DNA of 64,000 nt from Vibrio atypicus (GTDB lineage: Bacteria; Pseudomonadota; Gammaproteobacteria; Enterobacterales; Vibrionaceae), in NCBI RefSeq assembly GCF_009811315.1, contig NZ_BLID01000001.1:310001-374000 (forward strand). Reading direction: 5' to 3'. Both the position numbers and the translations under genes were made by a program. The notes beneath the pieces were generated by a model, which saw nothing but the letters and a program-made list of their open reading frames with translations, was not told the DNA's origin and did no database searches. Positions 1 to 8,718 of this stretch are shown one piece after another (within the stretch, counting starts at the first letter, position 1; each line of letters opens with the position of its first letter).

Positions 1-536
1 TTTGCCGAAGTCATCTCATAAGCGTAAGTTTCTGCATTTCGAGTATCAAACACCATGATATTTGACGACTCTGGGAAATGATTGTTACTCCAAACGTAAG
101 CTGTTACATCACCATCAATCGTTCGGCTTGTGTAAGCGCCATTGAAAGCTTTAGCGTTAAGCGCTGGCGTTCGACAAGAATACTCAGCCAAGCTCACTAG
201 CTCTTTGATATTAGGCATACGCCACTTCTCTTTACCCGCAAATTGGTGCAAGGAATGGCTTTCGCTATCATTGATCGACTGCACTTCACTTAATGCGGCC
301 TGCCAAAACATTCCTGTCGGTTTGCCTGTACAACTGTTTTGAGCTGCATTCCAAGTCTGGCCAAGAGGACAACGCATCCAAGTCAAACCTGTGACCTTAT
401 CTTTTATGGTGCCATTATCATTAAACGTATAGCGAATGTTAGGAGCACTTTTTGAAAACTCAATAGAGCACTCTTGAGCGGCCATTGAGAAGGTTGAGAT
501 AACCGTCAACGCTAAACCAATCGTCAGTTTTTTCAT
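1..536 (-). CDS. DUF1566 (Lcl_C) secreted protein, 3' end cut by window
   Basis: About 178 residues are visible; the C-terminus lies beyond the window start. The protein begins MKKLTIGLALTVISTFSMAA, a good Sec signal peptide ending near residue 20. It continues with the Lcl_C pattern: TGLTWMRCP, then KWRMPNIKELVSLAEYSC, then VWSNNHFP. This domain is common in secreted or surface proteins of vibrios and its biochemical role is unknown. The ATG shares one base with the TAA of the upstream lipoprotein gene (TAATG), so the two are probably translationally coupled, and it is the last visible gene of the ptrB-hutR operon. The family is clear; function is not. Confidence 0.8.
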   Translation of the reverse strand, partial: MKKLTIGLALTVISTFSMAAQECSIEFSKSAPNIRYTFNDNGTIKDKVTGLTWMRCPLGQTWNAAQNSCTGKPTGMFWQAALSEVQSINDSESHSLHQFAGKEKWRMPNIKELVSLAEYSCRTPALNAKAFNGAYTSRTIDGDVTAYVWSNNHFPESSNIMVFDTRNAETYAYEMTSA

Positions 537-1984
537 TAGTTTGTCTCCACATCTGCTACTAGGCGGGTTGCCAATTGGTATGAATCGTAATTATCTACAG
601 GTGTTTTATCACTATAGATTTCCACCATATAAGTTAGGCCGCGATCTGTACCTCGGGTTTGAACCGCGTTGTAGTAAAACCCGCCTTGTGTAGCTTGCGC
701 AGAATATTCCGAGAACATATCAAACGTTGTCCAAACCACGCCAGTTTCAAAGTAACTCGCCTTACTTTGAAGTGGGAAATATTGTGTGTCAAAACCGTAT
801 ACAAGCCCATCTGAATCCGTGGCTGTTTCACCAAAGTCTATTAAGTTATAAACCTCACCAGGGGTTGGTAGACGCCAATTTGAAATACCACATACTTGTT
901 CACTGTTTAGATGCGCTACGTACTGCTCTGTCGTGCAAATGCCTTTGCCATCTTCACAACCAAGTACTTTCAAATCTTCAATGAAAGGTTCGAAACTGCC
1001 TGATTTCTGATAGGCAAATAAACGATCAAAGTGACGTGGCGAGTCTGCATTATCGAGTTTTTTCTCCCAAACAAGCCCTGTTCGCTCATCTTGAACACAA
1101 GACCACTCTTGAGCATTCGCTGCAAGCGCTTGCCCATTGTTATCCAATTTGACGAATTTGAAGCCGCCATCAGCTTGATCATGACCATAAGCCGCATCTT
1201 GACCTGGATAATCGGCCGGAGCATCAGCAACTTCACCGTCATCAGAAAGGTATTGAGTAATACCGGTGTCGTTAAAGCCTTTCAAAGTCACCGTTGTTTC
1301 TAGTTTTTCAAGTACCTCACTCGCCGCTTGATCTGTTGGAGCAGCATCCAAAACAAAGCTTCGATAGCGCTCTAGGTTAGAAGCTAACGCAAATAACTGA
1401 GTATTAAGATCCGTCTTGTCCATCGCGCTCGTCAAAGCCAAAACATTTTGTTCAAGCGTTTGGTATTCCGCACTGTCACCGCGATTGATGATGTCGTCCG
1501 TCGGTAAGCCCAGTTGATTAAACTGTTCTTCTACTTTTAGGAGGGCGGCTTGCAGCGTATCACCCGATGCTACCTGTCCTGCAATTAGAGTAGTCACGCC
1601 ATTAATATCATTCCCACTGCTTTGACGTTTACCCGGCGCAATAATGACAGAGTAATTCGCAGCCGATGCGGTGTTCGAGCGAGAAGAAAGCGTCGTAGCC
1701 CCCGTATCCAAGGTAACCACAATAGGAGAGTTTAAAACCGCCTTGTTGATACTCGTGATTGAGTAAGCGCCATTTTTTGCTGTCGTCGTTGGTTCGCCAC
1801 TATTACAAACAAAGTCTTGGTTTAAGTCGATGCATACTTGCTCGTTACCTTGCGCAGCGTGAGCATTGATAGTGCCCGAAATAGTATAAGTTGGCGCGCT
1901 TTCATCGGAGCCGCCTGAACCACCACAACCGGCCAACATGACCGCTGCGGCAAGCAGAGTTAATTGAGTTTTCATAATCTTCAT
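536..1984 (-). CDS. DUF1566 (Lcl_C) domain lipoprotein
   Basis: The 482-residue protein starts with a lipoprotein signal: hydrophobic stretch at residues 8-18, lipobox LAGC with Cys20, then GGSGGS. Residues of about 33-100 read as a small beta-sandwich-like module (TISGTINAHAAQGNEQVCIDLNQ). The C-terminal third, from WSCVQDERTGLVWEKK to RLVADVE, is a DUF1566/Lcl_C domain with the NWRLPTPGEVYNLID core. It is likely anchored in the outer membrane or at the surface. The gene begins 7 bases after the metalloprotease stop and is coupled to a second DUF1566 gene. Function is unknown; the setting suggests a partner of the receptor or protease. A second in-frame ATG three codons in is also possible. 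Confidence 0.82.
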   Translation of the reverse strand: MKIMKTQLTLLAAAVMLAGCGGSGGSDESAPTYTISGTINAHAAQGNEQVCIDLNQDFVCNSGEPTTTAKNGAYSITSINKAVLNSPIVVTLDTGATTLSSRSNTASAANYSVIIAPGKRQSSGNDINGVTTLIAGQVASGDTLQAALLKVEEQFNQLGLPTDDIINRGDSAEYQTLEQNVLALTSAMDKTDLNTQLFALASNLERYRSFVLDAAPTDQAASEVLEKLETTVTLKGFNDTGITQYLSDDGEVADAPADYPGQDAAYGHDQADGGFKFVKLDNNGQALAANAQEWSCVQDERTGLVWEKKLDNADSPRHFDRLFAYQKSGSFEPFIEDLKVLGCEDGKGICTTEQYVAHLNSEQVCGISNWRLPTPGEVYNLIDFGETATDSDGLVYGFDTQYFPLQSKASYFETGVVWTTFDMFSEYSAQATQGGFYYNAVQTRGTDRGLTYMVEIYSDKTPVDNYDSYQLATRLVADVETN

Positions 1985-1991
1985 TTCTTAA

Positions 1992-4268
1992 TTAATGAGT
2001 GTGAGTCTGCTCACGACGCCAGAATAAAAGCCCACTTAAGAGCAACAGCCCCCAAGAGATCGCTCCTCCACCTGAGCCGGAATTATTATTGGTATTGTTA
2101 GAATTGGTGTTGTCAGTCGCTTGGCCGCAGCTATAACGCTCTACCTGCCCCACAGCCCACTCGACCAGTTGACCAGAATCGCCCATCGCAACGTCTGATA
2201 CTTCGAGTCGCCAGGTCCCTGCCAATGACTGACCAACAAATGGTTTGATTAAGTCATCATGCTTTGCAACCCAGTAAAATTGCTTCTCTGGTTGTGAAAA
2301 TAGTGGGTTGGACAGCAGCATCTGGCGAGTACCCGATGGCGAAATAAGTTCGACTTGTAGATCACTCATTTTCGAATGATTGAGCTTTAGATAGACACCA
2401 AAGTCACCCGTCGCGGTACCTGCATCATTGATAATAAAGTTGAAACTTTTGAAGCCAGCATTGAAGCTGCCGTTGTTAGCCAATGAAGCATCTGGCAAAA
2501 CTGAGTTTTGCACTTTGACCTGTTGATTGATCTCAGGCACACCCAAAATCAACGTTTGAGATTTTTTCCAATTCAACGCTTTTAAATTGGATTCGTACTG
2601 ATAAGAAATATCCGCATTGAGCTCAAATGGTACCCCGCACGTTTCTTGATCAGGCAGTACCAAAGTCTGGGTTGATGTTGAGAATTTATCCTCATTTAGA
2701 TCAAGGTGAGCTCCATTTGAAGTCTCAAGTTGGCCTTCGATGCTCGCTTGACGCCCATTCGCGATCAATCTCGCTGATATCGGTTTAGAATCATCGACGT
2801 AACGACTATCTAGCTCTAAACGGAAAGGTGCTTTCAAGAGACCATGGAGCTCAAAATTGGCCGTGAGCATCTGCTTGTAATCGCGAGACGGGTACAGTTT
2901 ATCCGCGACAAATAACATGCTTTCGACTAAGTCATGCATTTTCATGCCACGACCCAAACCATACATCGATTCAAGTACGATAGTGTCCACCTCAGCAAAG
3001 GCTTCTTTTCCATATTGTTCGACCGCTTGTTTTAGCGTTTGGAAAAGAGGCGTCGACCAAAGCTCGTCACCTAACTCACCGCCCACACTTTCATGTGCGC
3101 GATATTCACTTTGCTCGAAATACTTAGCACGTTGATTCCACAGGCTGCGGGTAGTCACACGATTGCCAAAATACCCATCCCAGTTAAATACAGTATCAAT
3201 TTCAAACTTACTGCCTTGCTGATAAAGCTTGCGATAACTTGCCGAACCAGCCCAGTAATCAGCAAACCCTTCGCCCATCGCGCCAGTGTGCCCGTAAGCC
3301 CAATCTTTGACGATTTGGTAATGCACGCCGTGGCCAAGCTCATGGATAACAACGTCTGCATCAATGGCGTCTGGCGAGCCACCAATACCAAACATTGCCG
3401 CTTTAGGGCCGTAGAAGTAACTAGAATTATTGTTTGATAACCCTCGAGCATCGAACAAAACTGGAGAATCAAAAAGGTTATAGCCCAATGATTCAACATA
3501 CCTCAACGACTCATCGATGTGATAAAACGCCATCACTTGGGTGAAATCGTGGCTCGCAAAAGAGAGCTGATTTAACGCTGTAATATCGGCAAACTTTGCA
3601 ATCCCTTCTTGAGCTAAGAATGACGCACTGCCACTTTTTTGCCATTGACCACTCGTTGCGTTGTACTCTTCTAAATACTCCGCATCAACTTGGGTGACAC
3701 GCGAATTAGACAAGTAATATTGGTCGCCACTTTGCAGTACTTCTACATTGCGTTGCACGTACCGTGCTGGATTTGGGTAGTCAGAAAGGTCGTTCCACGT
3801 TCCAATCGGTGGCGCCTGTCTATCCATACTTCTTAGGTCAGGATCGACAATGTTCACCGTTGCAGTGACAAGCTGACCTGATGAAAGCTCTGGAGGATGA
3901 GCGGCTTTCAAACGCCTTGGCGCTTCTAGCTCAGCAGCTTTTGTTGCTTCACCGTTACGAATAATCGTATCGTCTAAGCTTTTAAATACTCGCTGAACTA
4001 AACCATCATTATCCGTATGGATCACTAATGTGCGTTGCGCTTTGTAGTCACCCGCAACAGCAATATCGAAGTTGTATTGATGGCCAAGTTTGCTTTTCGT
4101 CTCGTAGCGCAAACTTACAGAACCCACATCCGCATAGTGATTTTCGATATACGCTTTCGCAGCAGCGCCATCCATTAGTGCTTCGTTGCCCGCCGGATAA
4201 TCCCACTCTCCAGACAACGCCGGCTGCGCGAATATGGATAATGCGATCAATGAATAAGAAAATTTCAT
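1992..4268 (-). CDS. Secreted zinc metalloprotease with P-domain and GlyGly-CTERM anchor
   Basis: The 758-residue protein has a signal peptide at residues 1-19 (ending ALSG). The zinc site is HELGH at residues 309-313, with Glu333 of GEGFADYW as the likely third ligand, the gluzincin pattern. Residues of roughly 585-710 look like a proprotein-convertase P-domain (GDFGVYLKLNHSKMSDLQVELISPSGTR is its core). The tail has a Ser/Asn/Gly-rich linker, the GGGAISWGLLLLSGLLFW segment and basic RRE, a GlyGly-CTERM signal processed by rhombosortase in bacteria with type II secretion. It follows hutR by 9 bases. I infer a cell-surface protease that may release haem from host or prey proteins; the substrate is not shown by the sequence. 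Confidence 0.85.
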   Translation of the reverse strand: MKFSYSLIALSIFAQPALSGEWDYPAGNEALMDGAAAKAYIENHYADVGSVSLRYETKSKLGHQYNFDIAVAGDYKAQRTLVIHTDNDGLVQRVFKSLDDTIIRNGEATKAAELEAPRRLKAAHPPELSSGQLVTATVNIVDPDLRSMDRQAPPIGTWNDLSDYPNPARYVQRNVEVLQSGDQYYLSNSRVTQVDAEYLEEYNATSGQWQKSGSASFLAQEGIAKFADITALNQLSFASHDFTQVMAFYHIDESLRYVESLGYNLFDSPVLFDARGLSNNNSSYFYGPKAAMFGIGGSPDAIDADVVIHELGHGVHYQIVKDWAYGHTGAMGEGFADYWAGSASYRKLYQQGSKFEIDTVFNWDGYFGNRVTTRSLWNQRAKYFEQSEYRAHESVGGELGDELWSTPLFQTLKQAVEQYGKEAFAEVDTIVLESMYGLGRGMKMHDLVESMLFVADKLYPSRDYKQMLTANFELHGLLKAPFRLELDSRYVDDSKPISARLIANGRQASIEGQLETSNGAHLDLNEDKFSTSTQTLVLPDQETCGVPFELNADISYQYESNLKALNWKKSQTLILGVPEINQQVKVQNSVLPDASLANNGSFNAGFKSFNFIINDAGTATGDFGVYLKLNHSKMSDLQVELISPSGTRQMLLSNPLFSQPEKQFYWVAKHDDLIKPFVGQSLAGTWRLEVSDVAMGDSGQLVEWAVGQVERYSCGQATDNTNSNNTNNNSGSGGGAISWGLLLLSGLLFWRREQTHTH

Positions 4269-4277
4269 GCCGCCTCC

Positions 4278-6404
4278 TTAAAACGCGTAACGCGCATTGA
4301 TCGTGAAATGACGCCCAGATTCAGTACTGAAGGTTTCATGCAAGCTCTCTAAGCCTGCGATATCTTGATAACGAATAAACTCACGATCGAAGACGTTTAT
4401 TACGTTAATGCTCACGTAACTGTTTTCATCAAAGCTATAACCCGCACCAATATCCACAGAGCCCCAACCCGATGTCGTTGCGCAGTCCACTTCCATTTTC
4501 AGCTCATTCACACATACGGTGGTGCGCTCCATTTTGTCGGCCCAATTCAAGCGGACATAACTGTTAATAGCACCATCGTCATAGTTCAATGAGACATTGC
4601 CTTCTAGCGGCGTAATCGCGCGTATGCGGTCCCCTTCCGAGTCTTTTCCATCAACAATACCTAAACTGGTGCGGGCCATGATCGCATTGGTAAACTTATA
4701 CTCAGCGGACGCTTCTGCACCGTAGGTTTTCACGCCCTCTAGGTTGGCAAAACGCAACTCATCAAGCCCGGTATCCGAGTTCTTGCCCAGCCTTTCAGGG
4801 CTAATAAAGTTATCGAATAGGTTGTAGAAGACCGCGCCATAGAGACGCAAGGTGCCATCATCGTATTTTGAACCAATTTCAAAGCTGTCACTGGTTTCCG
4901 CCTCTAACTCGAAATTAGGTAAAATTACAAACGGATTAATTGGCACAAAATCATGATTAACTAAGCCATAGGTTTTCGCATATTCGGCGGCGCGATAACC
5001 GTGTTTATAACTGATGTAAGCATTGAGTGCTGGTGTGAACTGATACGCCAACGAAGCACTTGGAGAAAGCTCCTGACTCGCATTATCTGGCAGCTCATCA
5101 AAACCAATGGCATCAGCTCTGTCAGAACTTAAACGATAAGAATCAAATCGTAGGCCCAACATTGCGCGCCAACGATCAATTTCAATCGAGTCTTGGATGA
5201 AGGCGCCAATAGAGTAACTACGCGCAGGGGCAAATGGATTTTGCTCTGTAGTAGTGAAACCAGCAATCTTCTCAACAACTGGACGCTCGTGGTATTTCGA
5301 TTCCAATTTGCCACCATAAACAAACGTATGTTTTGCACTGCCCACATACAACTCTTTGTTTAAATCAGCCGACCAACCGATTAGCTGATCGTTAAACTGA
5401 CGATTTTCTATCTCTCGACGCCATTCAGGAGCACCACTAACGATCCGATACATCAATTTATTGTTATCTTCATTAAACTGAGTAGTTCGGTAGTAAAGCT
5501 TGGTTTCTAGGCTGTCGAGTAACAAAGCCTCTGAATCATGCTCCGCGCCAATCCAAAACAGGTAATTCGAGGTTGTATCCTGTTCATAGAAGTCTTTAAT
5601 CTCAATGCTTCCATCTTTTTGCGGGGGAGCGTTACCTTCCTTACGAGTCATGACTTCACGATAAAGATCCGCTTTTGCGTTAAGCATCCACGCATCATTA
5701 AGGTAATGGTTGATCGTATAGGATGCGCTCATTCCCTCAATTTCACGATTCCACAAGTTTTCATCGTACGATTTACTCTCTTCACCATTCCAGTAAGCGG
5801 CTTGAACCAGAGAACTTGTATCCCCTAAGCTGAACGCTAAGTTGGAAGACAATCGATAGCGGTTACTATTGCCTGCATAGTTGCCCCCGGCATCAACATA
5901 AAAACGCTCACCTTTCAGAAAATCTTCCGGCGCCAGCGATTTAACAATCACAACACCGCCGAGCGCACCAGAGCCAAAACTGGTTGAACTCGCACCTTTG
6001 ATCACTTCGATCTGCTTGACCGATGCCAAGTCGAAAGAGTTGTGTCCAGCAACATCATTGATATCATCCGCGCCATAACCATCAGACATTGCAATGCCAT
6101 CTTTAATCACAACAACTCGATTCCCTGACATGCCTCGAATAGTAATGTTTTGCGCCGTCCCCGAACTGCCTGCAACGCTGACCCCTGGCTCATCTTTAAG
6201 TGCTTCGTATAGCTCAGTTGCGCCTCGCTTACGAAGTTCATCACCATCAACAACAGCAACAGAACCTGCTGTTTTTGATAGAGATTCTTCATATTTGTTC
6301 GCAGTCACGATCACCTCATCAAAGAGGCTTTCGTCAGATTCAGCGTGCACAAAGCCAGTCGCTAGTGCAGTGAGCACAGCAACATTTACACGGGTCAGTT
6401 TCAT
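4278..6404 (-). CDS. hutR: TonB-dependent outer-membrane receptor, HutR-like haem receptor
   Basis: The 708-residue protein has a signal peptide (residues 1-21), a TonB-box-like EVIVTANKYEE segment, a plug domain (ITIRGMSGNRVVVIKDGI, VIKGASSTSFGSGALGGVV) and a beta-barrel ending in a terminal Phe. The barrel has GYRAAEYAKTYG and LPNFELEAETSDSFEIG, which resemble the FRAP and NPNL motifs of haem/haemoglobin receptors. In V. cholerae hutR lies beside ptrB, the same arrangement as here, 16 bases after ptrB. The start has a GGAG ribosome site. It should take up haem using TonB1-ExbB1-ExbD1 encoded at 32.7-34.6 kb. Another iron-chelate ligand cannot be excluded. Confidence 0.82.
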   Translation of the reverse strand: MKLTRVNVAVLTALATGFVHAESDESLFDEVIVTANKYEESLSKTAGSVAVVDGDELRKRGATELYEALKDEPGVSVAGSSGTAQNITIRGMSGNRVVVIKDGIAMSDGYGADDINDVAGHNSFDLASVKQIEVIKGASSTSFGSGALGGVVIVKSLAPEDFLKGERFYVDAGGNYAGNSNRYRLSSNLAFSLGDTSSLVQAAYWNGEESKSYDENLWNREIEGMSASYTINHYLNDAWMLNAKADLYREVMTRKEGNAPPQKDGSIEIKDFYEQDTTSNYLFWIGAEHDSEALLLDSLETKLYYRTTQFNEDNNKLMYRIVSGAPEWRREIENRQFNDQLIGWSADLNKELYVGSAKHTFVYGGKLESKYHERPVVEKIAGFTTTEQNPFAPARSYSIGAFIQDSIEIDRWRAMLGLRFDSYRLSSDRADAIGFDELPDNASQELSPSASLAYQFTPALNAYISYKHGYRAAEYAKTYGLVNHDFVPINPFVILPNFELEAETSDSFEIGSKYDDGTLRLYGAVFYNLFDNFISPERLGKNSDTGLDELRFANLEGVKTYGAEASAEYKFTNAIMARTSLGIVDGKDSEGDRIRAITPLEGNVSLNYDDGAINSYVRLNWADKMERTTVCVNELKMEVDCATTSGWGSVDIGAGYSFDENSYVSINVINVFDREFIRYQDIAGLESLHETFSTESGRHFTINARYAF

Positions 6405-6420
6405 TTTTGGCTCCGGTTAA

Positions 6421-8439
6421 TTAATCCGATGATTGGAGTTGTTGAATAAGAAATGCATAGTCCATCGCCTGCCTTTGAGATGCCTTACGCCTATCCGTCG
6501 CGTGGCCACTTTCAAAATCAGTGGATAAAAGCTGTGGGCCTGTACCCTGAGTTAGCTCATTGAGCATGGCGTGATATTTCGCCCCTTCCCAGTAAGGAAC
6601 CCGTCGATCCTGCCAGCCAATCCGGATTAAACTCGCAGGATATACGGAATGTTTGATATTGGTGATCGGGTCATAACCAGACATGATCTTGAGTTCAGTG
6701 GCGACATTCGGGTTGCCCCATTCTTGATACTGCTGAGCGGTCAAAGGTAAGGTTTCATCCGACATACTCGCAACAACATCAACAAAAGGCACATTCAAAC
6801 TAACGGCAGTAAAAAGTGTTGGATCTTGATTGACGGCAGCCGCAACTAAAGTCCCACCAGCACTTGAGCCAATTGCAGCCACTTTTCGCTCTCCGCCTTT
6901 AAATGCTTTCATTGCTTTCGCGGCTTGGACAAAATCCATTACACCTTGAGCTTTATTTATACTGCGGCCATCGTGGTGCCATTGTTCTCCGAAATAGCCA
7001 CCACCGCGAACATGAGCAATCGCGTAGATAATGCCGCGATCAAGTAGAGAAACAATTTGCGGCATAAAGTAAGGTTTCATCGCGAAACCGTAGGCGCCAT
7101 ATCCGTATAAAATGACGGGAGAGGACTGTTTTAGTAATGACGTTTTATACGCCAAAGTAACAGGAACCTGTACACCATTAGACTCGACCCAAATTTGTTC
7201 AGTTTGATATTCAGAGGCTTGGTAACTTGGATAGCGATCTTGGCTTAACGTAGACATTTCCAAAGTCGAAAGATCAAACTCTTGCCATTTCGCAGGTTGA
7301 ACAAGTGACATAGAACGAATCCGAACAACATTACTTGTGTAGTCCCCAACTCGGCTTACCCAGCCAACACTGCCGGCACTTGACAACGATTGTCTGAATT
7401 TCTCTTTGCCCTGAGCCCCTACTACCACAAGCTCTTTCTGCCCGTTGTGACTTTCCACCAGTGCAATACCTGCTTCAAATAGGTAGAAGTTTTCTAGATT
7501 GGCGAGCTCAACCGGCGAATATAACAACTGCCACTGTTTAGCATTTAAGTCTTGTTGAAACAGTTCAAATTGACCATTTAGGTTACTGTTAATATACAAG
7601 GTGTTATCAGCAACATCGGCATAGTACTCTACACCCACTTGACGTGGTCGCAGTGACTCAGACACTTCGCCTGTTGCTAAATTCAGTAAACGCTGTTCAC
7701 TAGAAGATTCGTCATTCGATTGCACCAATGCATAACGGTTATCATTGGTTTGGTAAGCTGAGACCAACCAAGCTTTATCATGCTCTTGGTAGATTTGTGT
7801 CGCCGTCGATGTTTTAAATTGATACTGGATGACCGCAGAAGGACGACCATCTTGATTTTGCTTTAAAACGCCATAAACACTTTCATTGTCAGTGCCCCAA
7901 ATTAGCGCCGTATCATTACGCTGATCCAGTAACCACTCCTGCTGAGTTTGAAGATCGATAACCGAGATTTGGTACAATTCACTTCCGATCACATCCTCTG
8001 CTAACGCAACATAACGTCCACTCGGGCTCAGAGACCAGTTTCCTAGTTCATAATATGTATTAGTTTTGGCACGCTGCTCGATATTCAGTAGTCGTGTCGC
8101 TTGAGTCGTCCCTCGCGCACGCTTTGACAACCATCGCTGTTCGTCTACGTATTCAATTTGATATTCAAAACTAGCACGTATCAACCATGGCTGCTCGGCA
8201 CGATCAGGGGAGCTTTCTCGCCATTGACGGGATAAAGCAATCTGGATAGGTTCGACATTTTTAAGATGTTTGCGTGTGTTGAGATTTTGCTGCTCTAGAT
8301 ACTGCATCACCTTCTCGCTTGAACGAGCATCATCTCTAAGCCATTGGTAATTGTCGGCTATGTCACTTGCTGACAGATCTGCTTGAGCAATCGTTGCCAC
8401 CAACGACAACGAGATCAAAACGCCATTCAAAAACTTCAT
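6421..8439 (-). CDS. ptrB: Oligopeptidase B-like S9A serine peptidase (protease II)
   Basis: The 672-residue protein is a prolyl-oligopeptidase family enzyme: an N-terminal beta-propeller region followed by an alpha/beta hydrolase. The nucleophile is Ser526 in GSSAGG; Asp in GWQDRRVPYW and His in ESGHATDRR complete the triad. I chose the ATG at 8439 because MKFLNGVLISLSLVATIAQA is a convincing signal peptide; a GTG start 48 bases upstream would bury it. E. coli PtrB lacks a signal peptide, so export to the periplasm is a difference worth noting. It cuts short peptides after basic residues in known relatives. As first gene of the operon it lies behind a Fur-like box. Confidence 0.87.
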   Translation of the reverse strand: MKFLNGVLISLSLVATIAQADLSASDIADNYQWLRDDARSSEKVMQYLEQQNLNTRKHLKNVEPIQIALSRQWRESSPDRAEQPWLIRASFEYQIEYVDEQRWLSKRARGTTQATRLLNIEQRAKTNTYYELGNWSLSPSGRYVALAEDVIGSELYQISVIDLQTQQEWLLDQRNDTALIWGTDNESVYGVLKQNQDGRPSAVIQYQFKTSTATQIYQEHDKAWLVSAYQTNDNRYALVQSNDESSSEQRLLNLATGEVSESLRPRQVGVEYYADVADNTLYINSNLNGQFELFQQDLNAKQWQLLYSPVELANLENFYLFEAGIALVESHNGQKELVVVGAQGKEKFRQSLSSAGSVGWVSRVGDYTSNVVRIRSMSLVQPAKWQEFDLSTLEMSTLSQDRYPSYQASEYQTEQIWVESNGVQVPVTLAYKTSLLKQSSPVILYGYGAYGFAMKPYFMPQIVSLLDRGIIYAIAHVRGGGYFGEQWHHDGRSINKAQGVMDFVQAAKAMKAFKGGERKVAAIGSSAGGTLVAAAVNQDPTLFTAVSLNVPFVDVVASMSDETLPLTAQQYQEWGNPNVATELKIMSGYDPITNIKHSVYPASLIRIGWQDRRVPYWEGAKYHAMLNELTQGTGPQLLSTDFESGHATDRRKASQRQAMDYAFLIQQLQSSD

Positions 8440-8493
8440 AGAACACAACGCAATATATAAATTATCAATAGGGCGCGTATGGTGCACTTAAAC

Positions 8494-8512
8494 AATAATG
8501 AGATCAATTATC
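8494..8512. promoter_or_regulatory. Fur-box-like site upstream of the ptrB-hutR operon
   Basis: The 19 bases AATAATGAGATCAATTATC agree with the Fur consensus GATAATGATAATCATTATC at 14 positions by my count. The site is 55 bases upstream of the ptrB start, a usual promoter-proximal place. Iron repression of a haem-receptor operon is expected. Binding is not demonstrated. Confidence 0.6.
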
Positions 8513-8522
8513 ATTTACATAT

Positions 8523-8544
8523 TTATTTGACTTGGATCACATTA
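8523..8544. promoter_or_regulatory. CRP-like site next to the Fur box
   Basis: The sequence has half sites TTTGA and TCACA separated by six bases, in the order expected for CRP (TGTGA-N6-TCACA), with one mismatch in the core; about 15 of 22 positions fit the full consensus. It is about ten bases from the Fur-like box, upstream of ptrB, so carbon status might be combined with iron status. Confidence 0.4.
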
Positions 8545-8718
8545 TTTTTAGTATTTTATAGAGTAATCACTTCAATCAAAGGTATTTGGTCAGATAATCT
8601 TTAGGCTGAGTACATGAGGTTCTTTGGCAGGATTTTTAACCAGATATCGAACTAATTTAAGATAGGTGATGATTTGAGCCGCCTAAAGCTATAGTCAGAT
8701 AAGCGGCTTAGGGCGGAG

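Noticed and set aside
142..342. Plus-strand open frame of 66 codons
   Set aside because: It lies fully antisense to the DUF1566 gene and has no recognisable protein features.
3093..3499. Overlapping open frames within the metalloprotease gene
   Set aside because: They are shadows of the 758-residue frame, which carries clear motifs and an operon position.
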